Origin: Stenotrophomonas sp. 610A2
Lineage (GTDB): Bacteria > Pseudomonadota > Gammaproteobacteria > Xanthomonadales > Xanthomonadaceae
Direction of reading: 5' to 3'
Length of the DNA stretch: 64,000 bases
Assembly: GCF_030549615.1 (NCBI RefSeq)
Contig: NZ_CP130832.1
Coordinates: 3,286,001-3,350,000 of the forward strand
Part shown: piece by piece, positions 29,273-36,211 of the stretch
Numbering within the stretch: position 1 is the first letter of the stretch
Layout: each line of letters starts with the position of its first letter
Notes under the pieces: model-generated
What the model was told of the DNA's origin: nothing
Database searches by the model: none
The model's input: the letters and a program-made list of their open reading frames with translations, nothing else
Program-made: the position numbers and the translations under genes

Positions 29273-29704
29273 TCAGGTACCGGTGATGTACTGCTGTAGC
29301 TGGCCGAGTTCGCGGCGCTGCGCCTCGATCACCGACTTGACCAGGTCACCGATGGAAATCACGCCCACCACCTCATCGCCATCCACTACCGGCAGATGGC
29401 GGATACGTCGGTTGGTCACCAGTTCCAGGCATTGCTCGACGGTGACTGTAGGTGCCACGGTGACCAGCTCGGCGGTCATGATCTCGCGAACCGGCGTGCT
29501 CGCCGAAGAACGGTCCATCAATACGATCTTGCGTGCGTAGTCACGTTCGGAAAGGATGCCGACAAGATTGCGGCCCTCCATTACCAGCACCGCGCCGATG
29601 CCCTTCTCGGCCATCAGGCGGATTGCCTGCACCACCGCCACATCCGGTGGCACGGCGTGGATCTCAGGGGACTTGGCCCCAAGCAACTGTCGAACGGTCT
29701 GCAT
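29273..29704 (-). CDS. CBS-domain pair protein
   Basis: 143 residues, essentially two CBS motifs: VPPDVAVVQAIRLMAEKGIGA with VGILSERDYARKIV, and TVAPTVTVEQCLELVTNRRI with LPVVDGDEVVGVISIGDLVK. Such Bateman modules bind adenine nucleotides and act as small regulatory sensors; no catalytic domain is attached and the partner is unknown. The start lies 41 bp inside the 3' end of the glycosyltransferase gene, so expression is probably coupled. Confidence 0.9.
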   Translation of the reverse strand: MQTVRQLLGAKSPEIHAVPPDVAVVQAIRLMAEKGIGAVLVMEGRNLVGILSERDYARKIVLMDRSSASTPVREIMTAELVTVAPTVTVEQCLELVTNRRIRHLPVVDGDEVVGVISIGDLVKSVIEAQRRELGQLQQYITGT

Positions 29705-30686
29705 GGCGTTCTCCTGCGCTGGCGGATGGGGCAGATACTGCCACGTTCGCCGGCTGCCATGTGTCGACCAGGTACAAAGGCCGCTGCTTGGCCTCCATGT
29801 ACAGGCGGCCGAGGTACTCGCCGATCAGCCCCAAGGCGATCAACTGCACGCCGCCCAGGAACAGGATCACCGCCATCATCGTCGGCCAGCCAGCAACCCG
29901 GTCGCCATACAGCGCCGCCTTGCCGATCACCCAGGCAGCGAAGGCGAATGCCCCGGCAGCGGTGAACAGGCCCAGATAGGTCGCCACCCGCAACGGTGCG
30001 GTGGAGAAGCTGGTGATGCCTTCCAGCGCGAAATTCCACAACTTCCAGAAACCGAACTTGCTGCTGCCCGCCAAGCGCGGCTCGCGTCGGTACGGCAAGG
30101 CGATGCGCTTGTAGCCGACCCAGCCGAACAGACCTTTCATGAACCGATGGCGCTCGCGCAGCTGCCGCAGGCCAGCCAGCGCACGCGCTGACAGCAAGCG
30201 GAAATCACCGGTATCGGCGGGGATCGGCGTCTTCGACAAGCGCCCCATCACCCGGTAAAACGCCGCTGCGGTGAAGCGCTTCAACCAACCATCACCGCCG
30301 CGCTCAACACGCGTGCCATAGACATCGTCATAGCCTTGCTGCCACAGGGCAACGAACTGCGGAATCAACTCGGGCGGATCCTGGCCATCGGCATCAAGAA
30401 GAATCACCGCACCTTCTTCAATGAAGTCCAACCCCGCCGTCAGTGCGATTTCCTTGCCGAAGTTACGCGACAGCCGCAGCACCGAGACCTGCGGCTCCTG
30501 CGCAGCCAGTTCTTGCATCACCCGCCAGGTGGCATCGCTGCTGCCGTCATCGACATACAGAATGCGGCCATCGACATCAGCTGCCAGCGCATGCAATTGG
30601 GCGCATAGGCGCGGATGCAGCTGCGGCAATGCTTCCTGCTCGTTGAAAGCGGTGATCAGCAGGGTGAGGCGTTCAGGCGTATTCAT
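29664..30686 (-). CDS. GT2 glycosyltransferase, DPM1/GtrB-like
   Basis: 340 residues. A cytoplasmic GT-A domain (LLITAFNEQEALPQL, YVDDGSSDAT, LDADGQDPPELI) is followed by two C-terminal TM helices (VATYLGLFTAAGAFAFAAWV and MMAVILFLGGVQLIALGLI). This is the layout of polyprenyl-phosphate sugar transferases such as GtrB, which load a sugar onto undecaprenyl phosphate. GDFRLLS and RHRFMKGLFGWVG are typical. The sugar is unknown. The last 25 or so residues form a polar tail and overlap the CBS gene. Confidence 0.9.
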   Translation of the reverse strand: MNTPERLTLLITAFNEQEALPQLHPRLCAQLHALAADVDGRILYVDDGSSDATWRVMQELAAQEPQVSVLRLSRNFGKEIALTAGLDFIEEGAVILLDADGQDPPELIPQFVALWQQGYDDVYGTRVERGGDGWLKRFTAAAFYRVMGRLSKTPIPADTGDFRLLSARALAGLRQLRERHRFMKGLFGWVGYKRIALPYRREPRLAGSSKFGFWKLWNFALEGITSFSTAPLRVATYLGLFTAAGAFAFAAWVIGKAALYGDRVAGWPTMMAVILFLGGVQLIALGLIGEYLGRLYMEAKQRPLYLVDTWQPANVAVSAPSASAGERHADRSTVAWGQVP

Positions 30687-30713
30687 GAGCGAAGTCTAGC
30701 AACAGCCACACCT

Positions 30714-31463
30714 TCAATCAGCGTCATCAACGTAACCGGCCCCGCCCAACTGTCGCGCCTGCCGCTGGATCCACGCGGCGCGGCGCTGCACATATGGACC
30801 AGGCTTGGCCGCGTTGTAGCGCCGTGGCGACGGCAGTACCGCCGCGAGGCGGGCGCTTTCAGCAGGGCTCAAGCGCGCTGCATCCTTGCCCCAATATGTG
30901 CGCGATGCTGCCTGTACCCCGTAGATGCCATCACCAAACTCGGCGACGTTGGCGTACATCTCGATGATGCGTTGTTTGGGCCACAAGGCCTCGATCAGCA
31001 CCGTGTACCAGACCTCCAGTCCTTTACGCAGCCAACTGCGGCCCTGCCACAGGAACACGTTCTTGGCGGTCTGCTGGCTGATGGTGCTGGCGCCGCGCAG
31101 GCGCCCGCCACGCTCATTGTGCTTGCGCGCCTTTTCAATGGCCTGCAGGTCGAAGCCGTTGTGCTCCGGGAAGCGCTGATCTTCGGCCGCCACCAGCGAT
31201 ATCGGCACGCTGCGCGCCATCTCGTCCAGGTCACGCCACTGATAACTGATACGGAACTTCCAGTCCCCATGGGCCAGAGCCTCAACCTGCCGGAACAGCA
31301 TCACCGTGGAAAACGGCGGATCGACAAAGCGCAGCACCAGCACCTGCAACACGCTGAACACGACAAACACCACTGGCGCCCACAGCAAGCGCCGCAACCA
31401 GCGCCGTCGGCGCCCTGTTCCTGTCCCCTGCTCCACCTTGAGCTCGGCCTGCTCCGCCCCCAT
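30714..31463 (-). CDS. mtgA: Monofunctional peptidoglycan glycosyltransferase
   Basis: 249 residues from ATG 31463 ([12 protein letters not shown]). A single N-terminal TM ([19 protein letters not shown]) is followed by a GT51 domain with [15 protein letters not shown] (catalytic Glu), [40 protein letters not shown] and [15 protein letters not shown]. It polymerises lipid II into glycan strands on the periplasmic face without a transpeptidase domain. It is divergent from hslO with 74 bp between starts. Confidence 0.96.
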   Translation of the reverse strand: MGAEQAELKVEQGTGTGRRRRWLRRLLWAPVVFVVFSVLQVLVLRFVDPPFSTVMLFRQVEALAHGDWKFRISYQWRDLDEMARSVPISLVAAEDQRFPEHNGFDLQAIEKARKHNERGGRLRGASTISQQTAKNVFLWQGRSWLRKGLEVWYTVLIEALWPKQRIIEMYANVAEFGDGIYGVQAASRTYWGKDAARLSPAESARLAAVLPSPRRYNAAKPGPYVQRRAAWIQRQARQLGGAGYVDDAD

Positions 31464-31537
31464 TGATATCCACCTTGCAAGACTCTTTGTCCGGCGCATT
31501 ATCCGGCACCGACCCCACCTCGCGTAGATTCAGCCCC

Positions 31538-32431
31538 ATGACCGACACCTCCGATCTGCTTGCCCGCTTCCTTCTGCCCGCCGCCGGCGTGCGCGGCGTC
31601 CACGTCCGGCTCGGCCAGGCATGGCGGGAAATCCTCTCGCACGGCACCTATCCCGCCACCGCCGCTCGCCTGCTCGGCGAGGCAAGCGTGGCCTCGGCGC
31701 TGTTTACCGGCCACACCAAGGTGGACGGCCGGCTGTCCATTCAGCTTCGCAGCAGCAGCGCCCTGCGCGCACTGTTCAGTGAATGCACCTCGGCCGGCAC
31801 CCTGCGCGGCATTGTCCAGCTGAACGACGGCGAGGATGCCCCGGCCACCCTGCCAGGTCTCGGCGACGACGCCCTGTTGGCCATCACCATCGAAAACCCC
31901 GGCCTGGATCCGCGCGAACCGCAGCGCTACCAGAGCCTGGTCGCCCTGACCGGCGACAGCCTGGACGAGGCATTCGAGGACTACTTCCGTCACTCCGAAC
32001 AGCTGCCGACCCGCCTGTTGCTGGCCAGCGACGGCGAGCACGCGGCCGGCCTGCTGCTGCAGAAACTGCCCGGCGACGAAGGCGATGAAGACGGCTGGGT
32101 CCGCGCTGGCGCACTGTTCGACACGCTCGGCCGCGACGAATTGCTGGCCCTGCCGGGCAGCGAGCTGCTGCACCGCCTGTTCCATGAGGAGAACCCGCAG
32201 CTGGTTGGCGACAAGGCCCTGCGCTTTGGCTGCTCCTGCTCGCGCGAGCGGGTCAGTTCCATGTTGCAGTCGCTCGGCGAGGAGGAAGCACGTGCCGCCG
32301 CCGAGCCCACTGGGCAGGTCGAAGTACGCTGCGAGTTCTGCGGTCAGGAATATCACTTCCCATTAGCAGAAATTGGCGTATTGTTCAGTTCCACACCGGC
32401 TAACCAGCCCGCTCCCGAGCGGCTGCAATAA
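31538..32431 (+). CDS. hslO: Redox-regulated chaperone Hsp33
   Basis: 297 residues from ATG 31538 (MTDTSDLLARFLLPAAGVRG). Hsp33 is a cytoplasmic holdase activated by oxidation of its zinc-binding cysteines. The four Cys are present as C-x-C (FGCSCSRERVSSML) and C-x-x-C (VRCEFCGQEYHF) near residues 234-269. LLGEASVASALFTGHTKVDG and RLSIQLRSSS fit the N-terminal domain. In-frame codons upstream from 31463 overlap the divergent mtgA start and are unlikely to be used. Confidence 0.96.
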   Translation: MTDTSDLLARFLLPAAGVRGVHVRLGQAWREILSHGTYPATAARLLGEASVASALFTGHTKVDGRLSIQLRSSSALRALFSECTSAGTLRGIVQLNDGEDAPATLPGLGDDALLAITIENPGLDPREPQRYQSLVALTGDSLDEAFEDYFRHSEQLPTRLLLASDGEHAAGLLLQKLPGDEGDEDGWVRAGALFDTLGRDELLALPGSELLHRLFHEENPQLVGDKALRFGCSCSRERVSSMLQSLGEEEARAAAEPTGQVEVRCEFCGQEYHFPLAEIGVLFSSTPANQPAPERLQ

Positions 32432-32467
32432 CGGTCCAACGAGTTGCGTTCTGGGGAGGGCGAAGAC

Positions 32468-32496
32468 TTGTTAAGAAACCATAAACCGCATAGGAT
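32468..32496 (+). promoter_or_regulatory. Promoter of the outer-membrane-like unknown gene
   Basis: TTGTTA (32468-32473), 17-bp spacer, TAGGAT (32491-32496). Each box matches the sigma-70 consensus at 4 of 6 positions with ideal spacing. A hairpin GCGCC...GGCGC at 32511-32531 then falls in the roughly 50-nt leader. Confidence 0.55.
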
Positions 32497-32549
32497 CGAG
32501 AACTCACGCGCCGGGAACTTCCTGGCGCCCACGGGGTCTTACTGAGTCC

Positions 32550-33410
32550 ATGAACGCCTTATTGCGCCTACCGCTTGCCCTGATGATCGCCCTTGGCGTG
32601 GTCACGGGCGTGCATGCGCAAAGCAAGCCGCGCGCCATGGACAGCACCGTGTTGCCGGTCTGGAACCGCGGCAGCGGCAAGGTCGAGGCCCTGCTTTATC
32701 TGGAGCCCACCGGCACCCAGAACGTTGGGGCCCGCTGGAATTTCGGTCAAAGCTCGCTGGATGCCGCATTTGGGCTGTCCTCGGGTGACTCGCTCGGCCT
32801 GCTCTGCAACAGCAGCCGCGGCAGCAGCATTGGCGGCCTTGCCAGCCATTGCATGCTGGCCAGCCTCGGCGATGACGACGACAGCAACAACGGCCGTCAT
32901 ATCTCGGCAACCACTGCGTTCAACCGCCCAGGCGGCCGCGTCGGAGTAAGCGCCGGCACTGGCCGCGACACGCTCCCGGCCTGGTTGTCGGGTGGCAACA
33001 AGAGCGGCGCGGCGCGGGTCGAGCAGAATGACCTCACCGTATTCGGGCAGAAGAACATCGGCCGCGAAGGTTTCGTCTCCATCGGCGGCACCTACGCCAA
33101 GGCACGCCTGGTGCCGTTGACCGATGCCGCTCCGGCGGTGGTTGATCAATGGGACAGCAAGAGCCTGACCGTTGGCGGTGGCTACGGCGCCTTCAGCGCC
33201 AATGTCATCGGCCGCGTTGTCGACGCCCCCGGCCAGAGTGGCAAATGGGAAGGCCTGGGACTGGGCATCACCTGGCGCACCCCGTGGAGCGGCCAGCTCA
33301 CGGTCGGCGCGGAAAACGTGATCACCCGCGGCAAGAATCCATTCTCACCGCGTAACGAAAGCAATGACGACGGCGCAATACCGTACGTCCGTTACGAGCA
33401 GGACCTGTAA
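32550..33410 (+). CDS. Exported protein, likely outer-membrane beta-barrel, unknown function
   Basis: 286 residues with a signal peptide (MNALLRLPLALMIALGVVTG, then VHAQSK; cleavage after AQ or HA). The mature protein is rich in alternating hydrophobic and polar strands separated by Gly/Ser/Asn turns and ends YVRYEQDL, consistent with an outer-membrane barrel, although the last residue is Leu rather than Phe. Two cysteines (LLCNSS, SHCMLA) may be disulfide-bonded. I do not recognise the family. It has its own promoter and an intrinsic terminator, so it is monocistronic. Confidence 0.65.
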   Translation: MNALLRLPLALMIALGVVTGVHAQSKPRAMDSTVLPVWNRGSGKVEALLYLEPTGTQNVGARWNFGQSSLDAAFGLSSGDSLGLLCNSSRGSSIGGLASHCMLASLGDDDDSNNGRHISATTAFNRPGGRVGVSAGTGRDTLPAWLSGGNKSGAARVEQNDLTVFGQKNIGREGFVSIGGTYAKARLVPLTDAAPAVVDQWDSKSLTVGGGYGAFSANVIGRVVDAPGQSGKWEGLGLGITWRTPWSGQLTVGAENVITRGKNPFSPRNESNDDGAIPYVRYEQDL

Positions 33411-33433
33411 GAATTCTCTGCTTCAAATCTCAA

Positions 33434-33457
33434 GCGCCCCGTAAATCGGGGCGTTTT
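33434..33457 (+). terminator. Rho-independent terminator
   Basis: GCCCCG-TAAAT-CGGGGC followed by GTTTTGCG, 24 bp after the stop of the outer-membrane-like gene. It also sits just before the truncated TonB-receptor fragment, which marks that fragment as separate. Confidence 0.85.
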
Positions 33458-33474
33458 GCGTTCTTGCGCGCTCG

Positions 33475-34259
33475 GAAACCTCGACCTCCAAGACCTTGGG
33501 CTTCGTGTTCAGCCCGAGCTTCCTGAAGGGCTTCGACGTGTCGCTGGACTGGTGGCAGATCAACATCAAGAACGTGATCAGCCGTCCGCAGGTCACCTAC
33601 ATACTTGACCAGTGCTATGTGGAAGGCAACCAGAGCTGGTGCGACATCGTCAATGACGGCCTGACCCGCAACGCACTGGGCCAGATCACCTACCTGAAGA
33701 TGGGCCTGGCCAACCTAGGCGAGATCGAAGTGGAAGATTACGACCTGACCATGCGCTACTCGCTGCCCGATACCCGCTTCGGTGCGTTCTCGTTCATCTG
33801 GGACAGCACCTACATGTCGTCCTATCGCACCAAGGCAACCCCGGACGCAGACTGGGATGCCTCGGAAGTGGGCACCTACGTCAAGGACACTCCGGTCTGG
33901 CGCATCCGCTCCAACCTGACCGCGAACTGGACCTATGGCGATTTCGGTCTGACTTGGACCACGCGTTACTTCTCCAGCCTGGTCGAGAACTGCAAGTACC
34001 CGACGGTGGCTGCGCTGTGCAGCGATCCGAACCGCGTCACCGCTTCCGGCAAGGACCCGCAGAACAAGCTGGCCGCGACCACGTATCACGACCTGCCGGC
34101 ACGTTACAACGTGCCGTGGAATGCAACCGTGTCGGTGGGCGTGAACAACGTGTTCGCGAAGGAACCGCCGGTGGCGACACAGGCGTCGCCAACAGCTTCG
34201 ACTACCAGTACGACACCCCTGGGCGCTACTACTACATGGAGTACCGTCAGCGCTTCTGA
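33475..34259 (+). pseudogene. TonB-dependent receptor, C-terminal remnant
   Basis: The reading ETSTSKTLGFVFSPSFLKGF (from 33475) followed by DVSLDWWQINIKNVISRP and further barrel strands is the C-terminal quarter of a TonB-dependent outer-membrane receptor. There is no plug domain, signal peptide or start codon; the frame simply begins after the preceding terminator. Near 34171-34185 the frame breaks: after NVFAKEPPVA the true ending TGVANSFDYQYDTPGRYYYM, then EYRQRF and TGA at 34257-34259, continues in another frame. So both a 5' truncation and a frameshift are present, and a terminator follows. It is dead unless the assembly is wrong. Confidence 0.88.
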
Positions 34260-34284
34260 TCGTAGCCTGGTCAGTTGAAACAGG

Positions 34285-34315
34285 ACGGCCCTGGTTTCCC
34301 GGGCCGTTTTTATTT
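34285..34315 (+). terminator. Rho-independent terminator after the receptor remnant
   Basis: ACGGCCC, a 9-nt loop, GGGCCGT, then TTTTATTT. It is the retained terminator of the former receptor gene. Confidence 0.85.
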
Positions 34316-34482
34316 CCATGTTGCGATGGCCCGGCACACCCTGAGCAGATTCCAGTTCGCTCAGTCGTTGGACACTGGTCCCGACCAGGCGCCCGGCATC
34401 AACATCGAACCCCCGCCGAGCGGGGCTACCGAAATGGCAGAGCTGTTCGCGACTATCGTTGCACGCAGCAGACACCTCACTG

Positions 34483-34512
34483 CAAAAGAAAAGGCCGCAT
34501 CACTGCGACCTT
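34483..34512 (-). terminator. Rho-independent terminator of the TetR-family gene
   Basis: On the minus strand AAGGTCGC-AGTGAT-GCGGCCTT (one G-U pair) is followed by TTCTTTT, 26 bp after the stop. Confidence 0.75.
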
Positions 34513-34537
34513 GCTCCGTCACTTGTGTTCGAACAAT

Positions 34538-35140
34538 TCAGCCGTTCGGAATCAAGGTCTCGATCACATGCTCGACATAGGCCTCGAAATCCTCGCGCGC
34601 CTGCTTGGGCTGCTGCAACTGCAGCGACAGCTGCAGGAAGCCGACATATGCGGCATACGCAAGCCGAGCACGATGGCGGGCATCAGTGGAACTCAGCCCG
34701 GCCTGGCGGAACGAGGCAATCAGGTATTCCATGCGCCGCTGCGAAACGCGGTCAATGACCGGCCGCACCATCGGGTTGTCCAGGGCCTTGAGCAGCTCGC
34801 TGTAGATCACATGCGGGGTGACCTCATGCGCCACCAGCTGGAACAGCGCGCGCAGCCGCGTACGCGGATCAGGCACCTCTTCCAGACTGCCGAACACCTG
34901 CTGCTGCTCCACCACTTCCCAGCGCTCCAAGGCTGCTTGCAGCAGCGCATCGCGCGAGGGGAAATGCCAGTAGAAGCTGCCCTTGGTCACGCCAAGGCGG
35001 CGCGCCAGCGGCTCTACCGCGACCGCGCCCACACCCTGTTCAGCGATCAGGTCCAAGGCCGCTTGCGCCCAGTCATCCGCGCTCAGGCGGCTATTCCGCG
35101 TGCTGCGGGACTCGGTGCTGGAAACTGAAGAATCGTTCAT
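34538..35140 (-). CDS. TetR-family transcriptional regulator
   Basis: 200 residues. The N-terminal helix-turn-helix spans about residues 22-66: WAQAALDLIAEQGVGAVAVE, LARRLGVTKGSFYWHFPSRD, ALLQAALERW. The C-terminal helical part is a ligand/dimer domain of unknown specificity. It is divergent from the hydrolase-fadE operon; the shared 165-bp gap contains two identical-arm palindromes at the fadE-side promoter and a third inverted repeat nearer this gene. The likely role is a repressor of the hydrolase-fadE operon and perhaps of itself, with an acyl-CoA or related ligand as inference from context. Confidence 0.9.
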   Translation of the reverse strand: MNDSSVSSTESRSTRNSRLSADDWAQAALDLIAEQGVGAVAVEPLARRLGVTKGSFYWHFPSRDALLQAALERWEVVEQQQVFGSLEEVPDPRTRLRALFQLVAHEVTPHVIYSELLKALDNPMVRPVIDRVSQRRMEYLIASFRQAGLSSTDARHRARLAYAAYVGFLQLSLQLQQPKQAREDFEAYVEHVIETLIPNG

Positions 35141-35196
35141 GGGCAGATTTAACCATACGGCGGGGACTGGTTGCAGTATGTGGACAACAAATCCGC

Positions 35197-35224
35197 GGAC
35201 AATCTGGCAATTAATTGTCCAGAT
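35197..35224. promoter_or_regulatory. Inverted repeats on the TetR side of the divergent promoter
   Basis: GGACAAT-N10-ATTGTCC (35197-35220) overlaps a second near-palindrome ATCTGG-CAATTAATTG-T-CCAGAT (35202-35224). A further direct GGACAA is at 35182-35187. They differ from the ATACC-N4-GGTAT sites, so they may bind another factor or control the tetR promoter. Confidence 0.5.
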
Positions 35225-35257
35225 GGCCGATCGCAGGCGCCGCTCGGCGGCGCCTCC

Positions 35258-35307
35258 ATACCTATAGGTATTGACAGTGATTCAGGCCATTCCATACCAT
35301 CAGGTAT
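35258..35307 (+). promoter_or_regulatory. Promoter with two TetR-type operators, hydrolase-fadE operon
   Basis: Operator 1 ATACC-TATA-GGTAT (35258-35271) touches a perfect -35 TTGACA (35271-35276). After an 18-bp spacer comes a -10 TACCAT (35295-35300), lying wholly within operator 2 ATACC-ATCA-GGTAT (35294-35307). The centres are 36 bp apart. Operator 2 also covers the hydrolase ATG (35306), so transcription should begin at or next to the start codon. Binding here would block RNA polymerase; the divergent TetR protein is the obvious candidate. Confidence 0.75.
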
Positions 35308-36211
35308 GGTTACCCCTCTGCCCTCCTCTACATCTGCCGAAGACATCCGCCTCGAAGGCGCGCATGGCGCTGGCCTGGGCGCATCCAGAACCAGCGGAAA
35401 ACAGCCCTGCATCCTGTTCGCGCATGGCTTCGGCCAGACCCGCGGCGCATGGACTGCTGCTGCCGAAGCGCTCAACGCCGAAGGGCATGCCACGCTCAGC
35501 TACGACGCGCGTGGCCATGGCGACTCGGACTGGAATGCCAACGATCTGCCTTATCACGGCGACCAGTTCACCGATGACCTGATCGTGGTCGCTGGCGAGC
35601 TGCCGCGTCCGCCCGTGTTGGTCGCCGCTTCGATGGGCGGCCTGTTCGGCCTGATGGCCGAAGCGCGCTGGCCGGGCCTGTTCTCGGCAATGGTGCTTGT
35701 GGATATCACCCCGCGCTGGGAAACCAGCGGTGTGGAGCGCATCCTTGCCTTCATGAGCGCGCACCCGGACGGTTTCGCCTCGCTGCAGGCTGCCGCCGAC
35801 ACCATCTCCGCCTATATGCCTCACCGCCCACGCAAGAGCGAAGATTCGCTGCGTGCGCTGCTGCGCCCAGGCAAGGATGGCCGCTGGAACTGGCATTGGG
35901 ACCCGCGCCTGGTCAACGAACTGGCGCGCGACAGCGAGCAGCATCAAGGCGTTATCGCAGACGCAGCAAGGCAGGTGCAGTGCCCGCTGCTGCTGGTAAG
36001 CGGTGGTCGCAGCGACCTGGTCTCGCCACAGACCGTTGAAGAATTCATGGCGCTGGTGCCACACGCACAGCATGTCCATCTGCCCCATGCCACCCACATG
36101 GTGGCCGGCGATGACAACAATGCGTTTACCGCCGCTGTGTTGAACTACCTGGACGCACTGCCTTCCGCAGCGTCCGCCCGAACCGAGCACGTTACCGGAG
36201 CACGTCCATGA
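35306..36211 (+). CDS. Alpha/beta hydrolase
   Basis: 301 residues from ATG 35306; the predicted transcription start coincides with this ATG, suggesting a leaderless message, and no Shine-Dalgarno is present. Hydrolase fold: ILFAHGFGQTRGAW (oxyanion loop), YDARGHGDSDW, nucleophile in VLVAASMGGLFGLMAEA (AASMGG, near residue 108, first Gly replaced by Ala), acid near LLVSGGRSDLVSP, and His in LPHATHMVAGDD. The substrate is unknown; cotranscription with fadE (4-bp ATGA overlap) suggests a fatty-acyl ester or acyl-CoA related substrate. Confidence 0.85.
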   Translation: MVTPLPSSTSAEDIRLEGAHGAGLGASRTSGKQPCILFAHGFGQTRGAWTAAAEALNAEGHATLSYDARGHGDSDWNANDLPYHGDQFTDDLIVVAGELPRPPVLVAASMGGLFGLMAEARWPGLFSAMVLVDITPRWETSGVERILAFMSAHPDGFASLQAAADTISAYMPHRPRKSEDSLRALLRPGKDGRWNWHWDPRLVNELARDSEQHQGVIADAARQVQCPLLLVSGGRSDLVSPQTVEEFMALVPHAQHVHLPHATHMVAGDDNNAFTAAVLNYLDALPSAASARTEHVTGARP

